Part shown: one piece after another, positions 23,441-36,240 of the stretch
Position numbering within the stretch: the stretch's first letter is position 1
Layout of the letters: each line of letters opens with the position of its first letter
NCBI GenBank assembly: GCA_036365515.1
Contig: CM070873.1
Location: 88,867,948-88,931,947, forward strand
Length of the DNA: 64,000 nucleotides
Direction of reading: 5' to 3'
From: Torymus aiolomorphi
Lineage: Eukaryota > Arthropoda > Insecta > Hymenoptera > Torymidae
Translations under genes and position numbers: made by a program
The notes under the pieces: generated by a model
Database searches by the model: none
What the model saw: the letters and a program-made list of their open reading frames with translations, nothing else
What the model was told of the DNA's origin: nothing

Positions 23441-25060
23441 CGTATCCGCTCGTTTTATGCTTTTTGTCACGTAGCACCCCATACGTGAGACTCGTCTACG
23501 TACGGTAGATTATACCTATCCGATCGGCGTGCGTGCTCGCCTTCCCTCCCGAACGGCTGCACGCGCGAGCGAGAAAGAAGGAACGAAAGAAAGAGAGGGA
23601 GGCAGCCAACGCGCCACTGTCATACCAATTAATCGCCGGGAGATCGCTATCGCCATGGGATGTTTTCCGTCGCGCGGCTCTGCTTCTTTCGTGCTCGCGC
23701 CAACCTTCGCCGGTTATTACGATGGAATTCCTTTCGCGATGGATGTGCGCGCGCGTAAGCTACGTTTCACGCCGGGACTCGCGAGAAATTACAGAGAGCG
23801 CGTTGCGCTTGCAAGTGCGCGCGCTGGCTGGCCGGGGAAAAAGAGGAAAAGGAGGAGCTTCACGCTTTCGGATTCCGTCGCTGCGGCTCGAAAAACGCCC
23901 GCGACTGACAGGTGCCCGAGAGATCGCAAGAGGAAGAGCGATAAAAGCGCGCCACCTAATGAAGAAACTAGCCGGCCGAATGCTTCAGTTCTTCAGCGGC
24001 GCCATTTCCGATCGCACGCCCAGATAAGCGCCTATAAGCTGCGAGGGGAAAACTCTCTGCGGATTCTTCAACGGTCGCTAATTTCCTTTATTCGCGCTTA
24101 GCGTCCTTTCATCCAAAAGCTTCAATATTTTCTTGGTCGAAAAGTCGCAAAAATAAAGCGGCAAAGAGGCAGCTCGCGTCGAGGCAGAGTTGTTCCCCCT
24201 CGCGCGACTCGGATTTTATCATATCAGTTTAGCAGTGCTTTATAGATGACGCATAGGGAATCTCGTTCGGTATTCCAAGACAGTCGACGCGAGGCTCAAC
24301 CACGTCGCGTGCGAATCGAATTGGACGCGCGCTGCTTACTAGAAGCTCCTTCTCTCGGACAGCGTTTACGCTCAGGCTCGAATCTCACCGTCTTACTTCC
24401 TTTTTCTTTATTCCCCCATCTGTCTCTCTGTGATTTCATTTTTCTCCTTTTTCCACCTTGGTACTATGTTTTTGACAAAGTCCAGACCTTATTTTATAGT
24501 GTTAGGTTGTTACCAATACCAACAGATAAATTTTCGATGCGAACTTTTGTTTTTTCATTTTATGCTTTTTTCGCATGAACAATTCGCGTATTCCACAATG
24601 TTTGCGAATTCTGTTTTCATTTCGCTTGAATTCAGTTTTATTCTCTCGAGCTATAGAAAACACCTAGAACGTACATGGCTATTTTTATTGCTCTATTCAG
24701 TGAGCTTAGTTTCGTTAATTTGTGTACTACATGATAATTAGCGGCATTCCACAAGCCGGCAGAAGAAACGTGCATCTCCGCGAGCGTTGTTTACTTTTCG
24801 CGCGCAATTTTGCGAAATGCGTAAGCAAGAGTGTCCAAGATTGTAAAAAGTACGTGCGCGAGCATCGGAGTGAAGTTAACTCCCGCGCTTCGCGGCAGTA
24901 CATCGCGGAGCTATAGCAGGAGCAGCGGCGACGGCGACGGTCGCGTATAAGCGCGAGATCGTGGGAAGATCGTAGGAGGAAACTTGTCCGCGGTTCCCGC
25001 GCGGAGCTTATACGTGTAGTCGTGCCGCGCGGCCGCGCGCAGCCTTTAAGACCCATGTGA

Positions 25061-25070
25061 CACGTGGGAA
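25061..25070 (+). promoter_or_regulatory. Overlapping E-box and Su(H)-like site
   Basis: CACGTGGGAA combines CACGTG, a bHLH/Hes-type site, with CGTGGGAA, which fits the Su(H)/CSL consensus YGTGRGAA. Function is inferred from motif alone. Confidence 0.4.
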
Positions 25071-25643
25071 CATTCGGCGTATACGCGCCGCCGTCTAGCT
25101 ACCTATGTTGTATCTATAGCTATACCCGCGCCACCGCCGCCGCCGTCTGCGTATAACAGGGCGCGGGGGATATATCGCTGAAAAATGCTTTACATTGTCT
25201 CCCGCGGCACATCTTGCGCAACGCGCGCCCCCGCGTATTTACGGCTGCTCCTTTTCTCCCCGCACCTTTATGGAGCGTATACGTGTGCCGCGCAGTGCGT
25301 GCACGCGTTTTACGGCCGCTTGAAAAAGATGTATGAAAAAATGCGCGCGATGATAAAAAAAAAGAGGCAGCGATCACACCTCGCCGATTCACACGTCCGT
25401 GGGAGTGGATCGTTAAGCGTATATGGCTGTAAAATTCCTTGAGGTCGTTTGATTGCGGTATTCAAGAAATTTATATCTTTAAATATGCCTGATTGATGAC
25501 TTCCGCGTCTGGGTAGCCCATTGTGCGCATATACGCTGAAAAAATATGCGAGCTTTAATTGGGGATTAGCAGCAAAAATAGAGTTTATTGTTTGGATAGG
25601 TGCGACCTTTTTACGACTCCCGGGGAATTATAGCGGAGTGTTC

Positions 25644-25665
25644 TGTAACTCCCCTCGGAGTTACA
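25644..25665. repeat. Small perfect hairpin
   Basis: TGTAACTCC and GGAGTTACA are exact reverse complements separated by CCTC. Confidence 0.7.
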
Positions 25666-26133
25666 ACTAATTGCCGCTGCAACGCAAATTTTCGCTAGAC
25701 TTTTCGTCACTGATTAACCCCGATATCCGAATGACGTTCTCGACGCACGTATAGTATTAATGATCAATTAGAGAAAAATGGATGGTTAATAAAGTTGTCG
25801 CAGATAGGTATCGGTGTGCGAACAAGCAGGCGCGCAACTGATTTTCCAATCAGTTTTTTCGCTCCCCAGTCTATTGCAAGCTCAGTCGTCGCGCGTATTA
25901 ATTTCGTGCAGCTCGGTCTGCATTGAAATTCCGAGCCCGGCGTATATTGACGGCTCGTGTTTGTTTTAATTTACATCAATAAACATAATTCCATACTCAT
26001 TATGGGCTCGGCGGTGCGCTTTTAATGCGCGGCTCTGCTCCCGGCGAGGAAAGGAAAAGTCCGAGGCAGCGCGCGGGCAGGAAATCCGCGCGCGGCGCTA
26101 ATGACAGCTCGTTACGGCGGCCTAAAATTCGGA

Positions 26134-26169
26134 CAAGGCGGGCAAGGCGGGCAAGGCGGGCAAGGCGGG
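26134..26169 (+). repeat. 9-bp minisatellite, 4 exact copies
   Basis: CAAGGCGGG is repeated four times without a mismatch. In one frame it would encode a QGG repeat, but the surrounding frame has no other support. Confidence 0.9.
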
Positions 26170-26739
26170 ATCGATAAGAAAGCACGGCGGAGAGCGCGAA
26201 TCGAACGGGCGCACAGTGCCTACTCAGGCCGTCCGCGACGGAGGCACGCACATACGCGGCTGACAAGAGAAGGTCGCTCGCTCGAAAGCAACATGCGATT
26301 GACGGGGAACAAAAGAGAGCGCGGAGGGGCGGCGGTAGGGGTCGACCGAGGGAGATAGTGATAGAGAGAAGCGGGTGATTGATTTTTGTCGTGCGGCTTT
26401 GCTCCTCGCTGTCCGCTATCCGCGATTGTGCGGCCCGCTGGCGGCTGAACAGCGGCGTCGCGACGCCCTCCGCCGATTGGCGGTTCCCGTCCCCAGGGGC
26501 GGTGCTAATCACCAGACCGTGCACGACGAGAAAGAGAGAGAGAGAGAGCGAACGCGCGCGCACTGCACAGTGTCTGCCCGCCCGCAATACCAGCTGCACG
26601 TACACGGCGGCTTTTTTTCTACAGCAACAATTTCATCTCGCGACCCTTCTATACTTCTTCTCTTATACCTATTTGCTGCCTTCTTACTTTCCCACTGTTA
26701 GACAACACTCGATTCACTATTTATACAATATTTTCACTA

Positions 26740-27265
26740 TACACTGAGAAAAAAGGCACTAGTGCTGTTGATTTTTTGTAAAATAAACTATAATATGTTA
26801 ATGATAAATATATCCATATAATTCAAACTACTATAAATTATAGTTACTGAATTATTGTATATTTAACTAAATTTTTAATAAACTTTACTATATTATTTAG
26901 TATAATATAATTTTTCCTTTCAAATTTCTTTGATATTTCAAATTTATAGCTACCTTCATCATAATTTTGTTGTCGTATCACTATAAAATATATAGTTGTA
27001 GCCAAATATATTTTATAGTACTTTTATGTGAAAAACTATTTTTTCGAAACAGAAAACATTGTTTAGTCCACTGAAACTTGAATGATGCTTTCATTAAGTT
27101 TTCAATTCTAGAATATTAAATATGATATATCAACTATTAAATAACTACTGTCGCGACGAAAATGATGAATAAATGATTGAGAATTCATGTAAATCTTAAA
27201 ATTATTTTCCCAAGTTATAAATAACTATGTTACTAAATAAAATAGTTATTTTTTTATGCTAATAA
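26740..27265. other. AT-rich segment, possible decayed MITE
   Basis: TACACTGAGAAAAAAGG at 26740 resembles the TA-flanked CACTG ends of Tc1/mariner-type MITEs (compare 56836). ACTATAA and TATAGT words recur in both orientations as imperfect inverted repeats. I could not find a matching right end. Confidence 0.4.
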
Positions 27266-27600
27266 ACTATAATTATCTTCTTTCATTTCGGAACATACAA
27301 GGTATCTAATAATAGCAAGCCATACTCATTCTCTTCACATGGTGTAGTTTGTACTTAAGTTCCCGAGCAATTTAAAACAAGGTATTCATTGGCGTCGTAA
27401 AAATGAATAGCCTGGCACTTGTTGACTAGTTAGTTTGAATTTTATTCACAATAATTTTGATGAATGGTCATATGACAGCCCGTTAATAAGAAACATAAAG
27501 ATGGTTTTATTTCTACATTTGCGTATTTTTATAATTACAACGTGTAAAATCCGCAATCAGTTGATACGAAAGGCAAGGAATATGACAAATCTGCCTGCTT
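27266..27600. other. AT-rich non-coding stretch
   Basis: No gene or repeat recognised. Confidence 0.45.
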
Positions 27601-28678
27601 TTCTGAATGCGTGGTGTCAATAGCGCCACTTAATTTGTCGGCTTAAACATTCACAGCGCGAGCATAATACGCGCTCAGGCGGATGCACGCTCTTTGATTT
27701 ACGAGAGCGTCGACGAAGCTGCGTGCGAGACAGAGAAAGAGGCACGAGTCGGCTGCGTATTATTATGTACAAGTCGCGGGAATCGACGCGATATATTTGC
27801 CGCCGTGGAAAGATATATTGTACGCAAATGTAGGCCGCCGCGTGCTGTCAATGCGGCTTGATAAAGCTCGGCACACCGCGCGACTGTAGCGAAGTGATAA
27901 TCGCGCGACGGGGAGCCAAGTCTTTGTTGTATTTCAACGTAAAAATACGCTGGAAAGAGATATCTGTTAGGCCGTTTTAGAGCGTATTTATAATAAACGC
28001 TATTTTCTAAATGCACAAAAAACACGCGTAAGGAAACGTTTGTAACAATAATAATTCCTCGATTTAAAGCTTTATTTATGTCAATAAAAAGTGACTGTTG
28101 CATAAGCTTGAAAGGTGACATAAATCCAGTCTTTATTAACCACTTTCAACCGAGAAATTATTCTTGTCACCAAAGTTTCGTTGCACGTATTTTCGGTGCA
28201 TTTTTCTATTCACAAAATGACGTTTATCGTAAAACGAGCTTCACTAGACTTTTGTAAGCTTATGCAACAGCTACCTTTTTTATCAGGCTACAGAAACGTT
28301 TGAAATTCGTTAGATTGTAGTGTTACGAACGGCACGTTTATCACAAAAAATACATGCAGAAAAGTTTAATCTACGTTTCGTGTAAGCTCCTGCGTACACA
28401 TGTCTTCGGTATCGCAGTACTTCATGATGAAATTTGTAATTGCAAAATAGTTAAAATCCGCCTGAACGCAAAGCATTAGCCGGAGAAAATAAATGCTCGA
28501 GAATAAAAGTTGATTGAGCAGCAGGCGCAGCAGTGCAGTCGGCGGCATGTGCGAGTGCTTTGGGAGTCGGAGAGTGCGAGCGACTCGCGCGGAAAGAAAG
28601 AGAGAAGGTAGAGCTCTCTGTGCTCGCCAGACATGAACCTCTCCCTCTCTGTCTGTTTTCACGTGTGCAGCAGTGCGC

Positions 28679-28703
28679 GGCGGCGGCGGCGGCGGCGGCG
28701 GCG
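28679..28703. repeat. (CGG)n trinucleotide tract
   Basis: Eight or so CGG units in the most GC-rich part of the window. This explains the polyglycine, polyalanine and polyarginine translations in the overlapping frames. Confidence 0.85.
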
Positions 28704-29102
28704 ACGGCGCACTCTCCTCCGGCCGCAGTATCGCGCGGCTGGTGGGGGCCTGGGGCAGAGGGAGTCGCGGGGAGGTGGCCGCGCTCGCGGCGCGCCGCGA
28801 GGGGAAGGGAAGAGCGCCGCCGCGCGCCGCCGCGGCAGAGCGAGCGAGACGGCGCTCGAGGGAGATCCCCGCCGCCGCCGCGCGCCTGCCCCGGAGGAGG
28901 GACCAATGGACATGCGCGGGTGTGACGCGACACCACGGCGACCTTCTGGCCACCTCCAGAAACAAAATGGCTACCGCGAGTCGCAAGCTCGCCGCCAGAT
29001 GGACCCACTGCCACCGTGCCTCCGCACCTCCACTCTCTCTTTCCTTGCAATCTTTACTCACCTTACAAATATTGTGCTGCCACTTCATGTGCGTCAGTCA
29101 CA

Positions 29103-29127
29103 TATAACAGACTCGCAGTCTGTTATA
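29103..29127. repeat. Perfect 11-bp-arm hairpin
   Basis: TATAACAGACT and AGTCTGTTATA are exact reverse complements separated by CGC. It sits about 10 bp before a pyrimidine-rich tract. Confidence 0.75.
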
Positions 29128-31212
29128 ACCGTTTGGCCCTTTTTCTTCTTTTCAGATTCACAAAGCAGTATGCACTGCTACTCAATCTGCTTCAATGGAA
29201 TGACGAATGAAATACTATTTCCCTAGTCAACGAGTTTAGATTGCAAATGTAAAGCGATTTATAAATTTGCAACTATAACTTTAAGTATAGAGCGAAAAAG
29301 TTGCTAATATAAGCAATTAATCATCTGAAATAGTCGGTTTAAAAGTATCCAAAGGCGGTTATAAATTTCAGAATATTTTCAGCGTTGCGTGCCACGAGAG
29401 CCTTAGCCCTTTGCCCGAGGCTTTTTCTCGCCGCTACTACGTGCGAAGGGGAAAAAGCTTGGAAGTAGGAAAAAAACGAGACTGTAGAATGAGTTCCGGC
29501 GAAACATACCGTGACAGCGAAACACTTTCCCTTACGAGGACATTGATTGGCGAGTGTATAACGAAGGGAAGGAAGGAAAAGGGGAGAGGAAAGAAGTAGA
29601 GAGAAAGAGAGAGAGGGAAACGAGCTCTCCGTGAGTCAAGCTGGTCGCGACGGGGCGACGGTGAGGCGCGCTCGCTGTGTGCGCGCCGCCGCTCGCACTC
29701 GGGCCGAATGTTTTTAGGACGGCAGATAGAAAGCCAGGCCTTCATGCATATTCAACGGCACTCTCAACTCCTCCGTCACGGAGGGAAAGAACACCCCCTA
29801 TAAGCACCCCCACCCCTTCCTTCTTGCCTCGCTCCCTTTCGACGACACGTCGAGTCGCACGAACAAGAAGGAGACGGAGAAAAGAATTGGTTTATCATAT
29901 ACGCGCGCTACGAGGATAATTAAAAAATCTTTACTCCCGCAGCCAAAGATCGGAAAGTGCAGCTTCTCCTTCCGGCGACTCTCACTTTCAACCGCTCGCC
30001 ATTCATTGCGGCGGCCGCGACGATGTCTCAATAATCACATACGCATCATGGACATTATAACTTTCGAATTTACATACTCGAAATTTATTCACACCACCTT
30101 TGCAGGAATTCCTCGTGATTTATGGCGATCCGTCGCAGAGACATAACACGTAGGGGCAGAAAAATGTGTTAATGGCCCGCGCGGCCGCCACTGCTTCGAA
30201 GTACTTAAAGAAGCGGGAAAGTGATAAAGCGACGTGTGGGCCATTTTTCCCGGGCATTTTCATAACGCGGCGATTCCCTCCATCTCCTCTCCCGGCGAGA
30301 ATCGCCTCGAGTTTATTATCGCGTGCATCTGGCAAAGTGATTCCTCGGAGAGATCCCGTGCTTTACACGTCGTCGGCATGCGCGCGCAGGCTCCGAGGAA
30401 GGAAACGTTCGGTTACGACGGCGATAAATTCGAAGGGAGGATTTCGTGGTTGAGAACTGCGGAAGCGACGGCGCGCTCGCGGCTATAGACTACGCACTCG
30501 CTGGGGATTGATATCCCTCGCATTGCCCTTTGATATGCCTACCCTCGCCTGTCTCTCCTCCGCCCCTCCTCCGCGCGCCCGCTGCTTGTCGACAGCCCTT
30601 TCACACCGCGAAGGGAGTCGGGACTGATCGAACTACACGCCGCCGCGCGACTATGCTTAATTTTCCTCGCTACCCCGCGATCATTTGCCCGGCCCTCTTT
30701 GTCTCCTCTGCTTGAGCTTCTGACAACTCTGTCGGTCACTCCGACTTTTTAAATCTTTCTTTCGCTTACACAGCTGATTTATTATTCATTATCGAATTTG
30801 AATAATTCCAATTCCTTTTCTTTCTTTCATAAATACAACTTTTTGCTGTAATCATTTAGGGATTTATTTCTCTTGAGTGAAGAAAGCGCCAGTTTTGGCA
30901 TGACTTTTAAAAAATGTTACGAGTAAATATTTCTTTGCATTCTCAATATATATTAAATAATGATTACGAAGAAGATTGCGCCGAAGAAATTTTCAGCATC
31001 TGCATCGCAGCCGTGCGTTCGACAGCGGCGCGACGTCAGAAAAATGAGAATCAGCGATGCAAACGCGCCCGTCGCTCGCTAAAAAGAGTGTCCGTCCAGT
31101 CGCCTCTGATTAAAGCTCGTCCCTAAAAAGAGAAATGCACACGCATACGTTAAGGCACACCTACGCCTCGGCTTCCCTAATGGCAGACTCTGAAAGTGGA
31201 GCGGAAAGAAAG

Positions 31213-31219
<7 letters not shown>

Positions 31220-31278
<59 letters not shown>
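31220..31278. repeat. (GA)n microsatellite, about 29 units
   Basis: The longest GA tract in the window, uninterrupted for about 59 bp. The SLSLSL frames on the minus strand are artefacts. Confidence 0.95.
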
Positions 31279-31282
<4 letters not shown>

Positions 31283-32330
31283 GAAGCGCAAAAACAATCA
31301 GCCGCATGAATCGTCTTGTTGTTTTCGCGCTCTTTCTCTTCCCCATTGATTCGGCCCCTTCCATCGTTTTTCAGCCCTTGCCGTCGGAGGATGCGACAAT
31401 CGATATCAGAGAGAGAGAGAGAGAGGCGAGATAGCGGGGACAAAGGAGGCCGAGAAGGAGGGCGTCGTGTAGCGCGCCAGGGGAGGAAAGCGGTCGAGAG
31501 GTGGAGCCTCATATTTTGCTCATTAGCGTCAGCATCCTCCTCGTCAGCGTCCGGACAGGCGTACACTTGGCTGCGGTCGTGTAGTGCGAGGGAGAGAGCT
31601 AGAGGAGAGAGAAGGACCATCCATCATCTTGTCCTCCCGGCGAGTTTGAGCGGCCGCGCGGCAAAAGTCCACACCCCTCTCGTTGCCTACATCGGGCTGC
31701 ACTCTTCCTCTCCTCGGCTTGATCTCGTAGGCGGTGTTTTCCATCGGCTGAGGCGCAAGACAGATTGTCGCGAGCCCGCGCGATATCGCGGGCATCGCGC
31801 TGCATACTTTACGCGATGAATCGACTGTTTTGAGATTGCGCACACCCCCTTGAAAATCTTGCCGCTGCCAATGATAAATTAAATGGCTGCGTGCTTTCGA
31901 CACCGACTTCTAACGCCGACAGCTAACGACTATTCACAGCGGGCTTATCACTTTAAAGAGATTAATCGAAAGGTGCTCCGCGCTTCGGACACTTGTAATA
32001 TCAGTTTAAATGATATATTTTTCAGCGCTATATGTTGGCATGTTTTTTTCCCGTTTTTTAAGCGCCGTATTAGACGAGGCTCGCGGCCACTCAGGCGTGC
32101 CGTGCATCGAATAATTAATTCTTCTAACGCGGAATCGACTTTTACGAGTGAACGCGGTCCGAGGCTGCCGTATACACCTCTATATTATACGCTACAAGTA
32201 TATATATGCGCGAGCGCGCGCGCGCGTGTGTGTTTCGCAGAGAGCTTTGTTATCGTTTGAGCAGCTTGTTATGCAAATTGCCAAGTCGTATACCTGTTTT
32301 CATATAGGTGCCAAGTGCATTTCAGATTTA

Positions 32331-33290
32331 TAGGTCGGCGTAATAAAGTAACAGGCGGAAGAATGCGAAAATCTTATGCAACCTTATATATATAAACACA
32401 TTGTCGTGAATGTGCGCACGGACCCGCAGCACCAACGTTTTTTGCGATCAACACCTGCTGCAGACTTGGACGTTTCCTGATTAATGTCGATCTTTTGTTT
32501 GAATTTCAAATGATTTACACGGAGCTATTATACGGTTCTTATTACTTTTTACAACTATAATGTGGTGGCTGCCGGGAGAAATTTAATATGCACCTCGAGA
32601 AATATTGCTTCTGAAAATTGTTATGAAGAGCTATGCATGTAACAGTATTTACTACTATGACTTCTGTGTACACAAGAGGCAGACACGTTACGTGCTATTT
32701 GATAAAATAATTATTTCTTCACTTTCGTTTAAACAATAAATGTTTAGCTACAAACATTTTATTGAAATGTAATCCAGTTCACATTTCATTTTTCATAACG
32801 TTTATATTACGTATATATTAATTAATATACTTATCGAATAAGTTTTTGAGTTGAGCAAGTTTTCACTATCATAAATAATATTACTTTAATGCAGTCACTT
32901 GTATATATCAAACATTACAATTATTGCAAGCAAGCTTAAAAATAAAAATGCTTCTATATTGATACATGAACAGGATTAGTATGTTTCTTCAAAGAAATAC
33001 TTTTCAATGAAAACTGATACATATAGAATATCTATGAAAATCTAAAACAGATTTGATGAAAGAAGCATGTACAGAAGCATATAGTAAGAGCTATGTTCTA
33101 TTGTTATACACATCATATATTATACACATCTCTTTGTAAAAAATAAAAGATGGATAAACTAAAAATAGATAAATGGATAACTGGGAATGTTGTTACACAG
33201 ACTGGCGGAAATGAAGTGAGTAGAAAATATTGAAATTGAAATAAAAAGCAAGCGTAGGCCAAGACGAAAAAATGCAAAAAGACAGTTTTG
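32331..33290. other. AT-rich non-coding stretch
   Basis: No gene or clear inverted repeat seen. An octamer ATGCAAAT lies just upstream at 32271-32278. Confidence 0.5.
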
Positions 33291-34973
33291 AATAGGCATT
33301 CCGAAAATAGGAGTATCGGCGGCGCACTTTTATCGGCGCTCCGGCGCTCGTAAGGTCCATAATAGGGGTGGGCGTATAAGCAATCAAAACGCGGCGCGCG
33401 CTCGGACAAATCAAAAGCGACATCGGCGCGAGCGGTACGCACGAGGAAATGCATTCGAGCGCGCGCGCGCGAGCATACGCCCAGCAGCAGCTCGAGGGTA
33501 CCTACTTTCGCATGAAATCCGTTTTTAGCGACAGATCGTAAAACGATTTATGTGTACGAGCGGCTGTATAACGCGGACAGTAAACGGCGAACGCATGCGG
33601 TGGCTCTTGCTTCTGCTCCTGCTTCTCTCTCTCTCTCTCTCTCTCTCCCCTCCCTCGCCCTCTTTCTCTTTCCAGGCTTGCGGTTAGTTGTCGCGTAAAC
33701 GGCTTTATTACTCACGCCAGCCGCCGCGTAGCGAGTCGACGGCGGCGACTCGCGTGCCACCTAGTTATACGCTTCAATAGAAAAATCATAAACGCGATCG
33801 TTTCTTTGCTTAACGCGGCCGACTTGGGCTTGCTGCGTGGCTGGGATAAAAAATGGCGGAAAGAGAGAGAGAGAGAGAGCAGCTCACGCCGAGCGAATAA
33901 CGACTTTTTTATCATGAGCGTCGTATTCTTTTGTTGGGTGCGAACGCCCCCGATACTACCTGCGTGCGGATATACGGTGTAAGGGAAGGCAGGCAGGCAG
34001 GCAATAACGCGGCGTTATGTGTTGTTAGAGAGCGGATGGATTCTATTGCGTCGGTAAATGGAAAGTGAGCTTGTATCCAAGTGATTTCAAATAGCCAGCG
34101 TTTATCGAATACGCATTCGTTGTCATTAGAGGCTATAGTAAAGGTAATTTCCTTTAAAATTTTATTGCGCCAGTTTCATTTTTATTTTAATCGCAGTTGG
34201 TACCAATTAGTGAATTACCATTTTTGTTTTAAAGACACGTAATTATATTCCGGAATTCAAGGCTATTGGTCTAAGAGAAGTTTGATTACAAGCTAGCGGT
34301 AGGTAGATATAATATCACTTGGCTGCAGCTATAGCGCGCCTTGCACCACCCTCATAGCTACGCTAGTCACGCCCTCGCGTGTGTGTTGAAATACCGGCAT
34401 GTGTCAATAAACGCCTCTAAAACATGTAAACCCCAAGAGCAAGAGTCGCTTATAAAAATCTCAATATTTGACATCAATACTTTTTACAGCAGTTTATTGA
34501 TTTTTACTGCCTTTAGTGCTAATCGATTATTGACCCGCGGGGTAACGACATGATGAACTCCGGTATATGGACTAAAGATATAAAGCTTCTTTCCCCTTTT
34601 ATGCCTTTAATAAAATAGATTTTGCAACTAATATTTAGATTTTTATTCAGTGGTGATAAAAGTAATGAAAAAAGTGTACTTCCGAAGAGAGCTGTTGTTT
34701 GTGAATTGATATTGATGAAAAGCAGGCTTAAAAAAGAATCCGCAATCAAGTTGATATTTAGCTAAAGCAAGTGCAGAAAAAAACAGTGAGAGCAGTAGAA
34801 TTGACGAAAAGCGCGCGTAAAGAGATAACGAGGGCGCGTAAAAAACAATCGGCAGTAGGGAGAGAGAGATGCAGGCCCGCGTAATGGGACGGCAAAGCGG
34901 CGAGAGTCGCGGTCCGGGTTGCGCGCGAGGGAGGCTGTGCACGGGTCCTCCTGCGCGCCGCCGCCGTCTGGCC

Positions 34974-34987
34974 GTGCCCATGGAAAC
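34974..34987 (+). promoter_or_regulatory. X-box-like (RFX) site
   Basis: GTGCCCATGGAAAC matches 11 of 14 positions of the palindromic RFX site GTTGCCATGGCAAC. A further half-site-like word TTAGCAAC lies at 35002-35009. RFX factors control ciliary genes in insects. Binding is inferred from motif similarity. Confidence 0.35.
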
Positions 34988-35168
34988 GCTCGCGCAGGCG
35001 CTTAGCAACTGCAACCCTTAACGCGGCTATTCGCCACCGCCGCCGCCGCTCTGTCCCCTCCACCCTCTGCGCCGCCACCGCCGCCGACACCGACGCCAAC
35101 GCCGTCTGTACGCAGCGAGCGTTGCGCCTTTACCCCTTGATGCTCACTAAACACCCCATAGCTCTGCC

Positions 35169-35195
35169 ATGGATGGCTTCCCTAAAGATCGCAAG
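35169..35195 (+). other. Candidate first coding exon fragment
   Basis: An ATG in good context (TGCCATGG) opens MDGFPKDRK. At AAG|GTACTC a moderate splice donor follows. It lies about 180 bp downstream of the X-box-like site in a CpG-rich, promoter-like segment. Without a splice the frame stops after 40 codons. I do not recognise the protein, and chance is quite possible. Confidence 0.15.
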
Positions 35196-35200
35196 GTACT

Positions 35201-36240
35201 CTCCGACCTCCCTCCCAGCCTGCACATATCCATCACACCTACGAGCTTTCGTATTCCGATCAAATTTTCGGCCCTTTCCTTTCACTGCTGAATCATCCTT
35301 TTACATCGCGTCAACAGGCATTTCAAATCAAAAGCGACCACTGGAAGTTTTCGGAAATTATTAGGTTTAAACTATTCTCAACGAATAATTAACCATCAGT
35401 AACTTATACAGCAGCTTAGATATTTGTTCCGATTCCAATCGTGTCTTACATAAAAGCGATTAAATTTAAATATATTACCGCGACGTTGCAGATTGCGATG
35501 CTCATTCAGCGGACTCTGTAATAGTATCAAAATATCGTACGGGAAATTGACTTAATATACTCATAGTCATGATTATAATTGCACATCTGGCTGCGAAAGT
35601 GAATCTTTGACTAATAATTAATAACGTTAGACACAGATTCTATTAAATGCTTTACGATGATTTCATTTTCTCTCGGTACAAAATGAATAACGGTATTTTT
35701 ATGTGTTTAAACGTATCTCTTAAAGCTGTCTGACGCGACATTGCATGAATATTAAGATGCTTTTCGTTGCGTAACACGAGCCGTGTAATTTATATAGATC
35801 CTAATGCAATTAAAGTGCTTATTTGAAATTATAATAAGTTAGGAAACGTAAACATGACATAGAACGTCCGTGAACTCCTGCAATTGTTTTGCACTCGTTT
35901 ATGATGAAATGATGAAACCGACTTACCACACTATGACTTACTTACGTCAAAATATTGCCAAAGATACGCATTAAATCCTAGGTCATGGGAGAATCCTAAT
36001 TATAAGTTTTTATGCCTTTCCTTATAAGGTACTTTCTTTGTTTTCCTCATGAAAAAATTACAAGAGCATTGCCAAGATAATTGCGTATAATTAGTGAAAC
36101 TTTAATTTTTAAATAGCGTTTCAACATTAATGCGTTGAAACTCTTTATTCCTTTGTTTGAAACTATCGACTACACGGGTGCAGAGGATCATCATATTTGG
36201 CAATATGAAGAAAAGCTAAGTAACTGCATGAATTCTATCG
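35201..36240. other. AT-rich non-coding stretch
   Basis: AT-rich with scattered TAATTA and TTAAT words. No gene or inverted repeat seen. Confidence 0.45.

Larger units (their letters stand above)
23261..26740. other. CpG-rich non-coding block
   Basis: Contains a (CAG)n-type tract at 23394-23440, a 9-bp minisatellite at 26134-26169, a small hairpin at 25644-25665 and a CACGTGGGAA site at 25061-25070. Open frames of up to 201 codons occur on both strands (for example 23529-24101 plus and 26000-26605 minus). They are arginine-, serine- or leucine-rich with no recognised domain. I consider them unsupported. Confidence 0.5.
27601..32330. other. CpG-rich non-coding block
   Basis: Holds a (CGG)n tract at 28679-28703, a short palindrome at 29103-29127 and a 59-bp (GA)n tract at 31220-31278. 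Large overlapping open frames at 28366-29226 on both strands (up to 240 codons) encode polyalanine, polyproline or polyarginine across the CGG run and conflict with each other. A good acceptor-like sequence (CCCTTTTTCTTCTTTTCAG ending at 29155) is present, but no convincing exon follows. Confidence 0.5.
33291..35200. other. CpG-rich and mixed block
   Basis: Includes (CT)n at 33623-33647, (GA)n at 33861-33879, (AGGC)4 at 33986-34002, and a very GC-rich segment at 34900-35110 with the X-box-like site. The 34900-35200 segment has the look of a CpG-rich promoter followed by a possible start codon at 35169. No complete gene is seen. Confidence 0.5.

Noticed and set aside
28366..29226. Overlapping open frames of up to 240 codons on both strands
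   Set aside because: They run through a (CGG)n tract, give polyalanine, polyproline or polyarginine depending on frame, and exclude each other.
31079..31620. SLSLSL open frames on the minus strand
   Set aside because: Encoded by the (GA)n microsatellite at 31220-31278.
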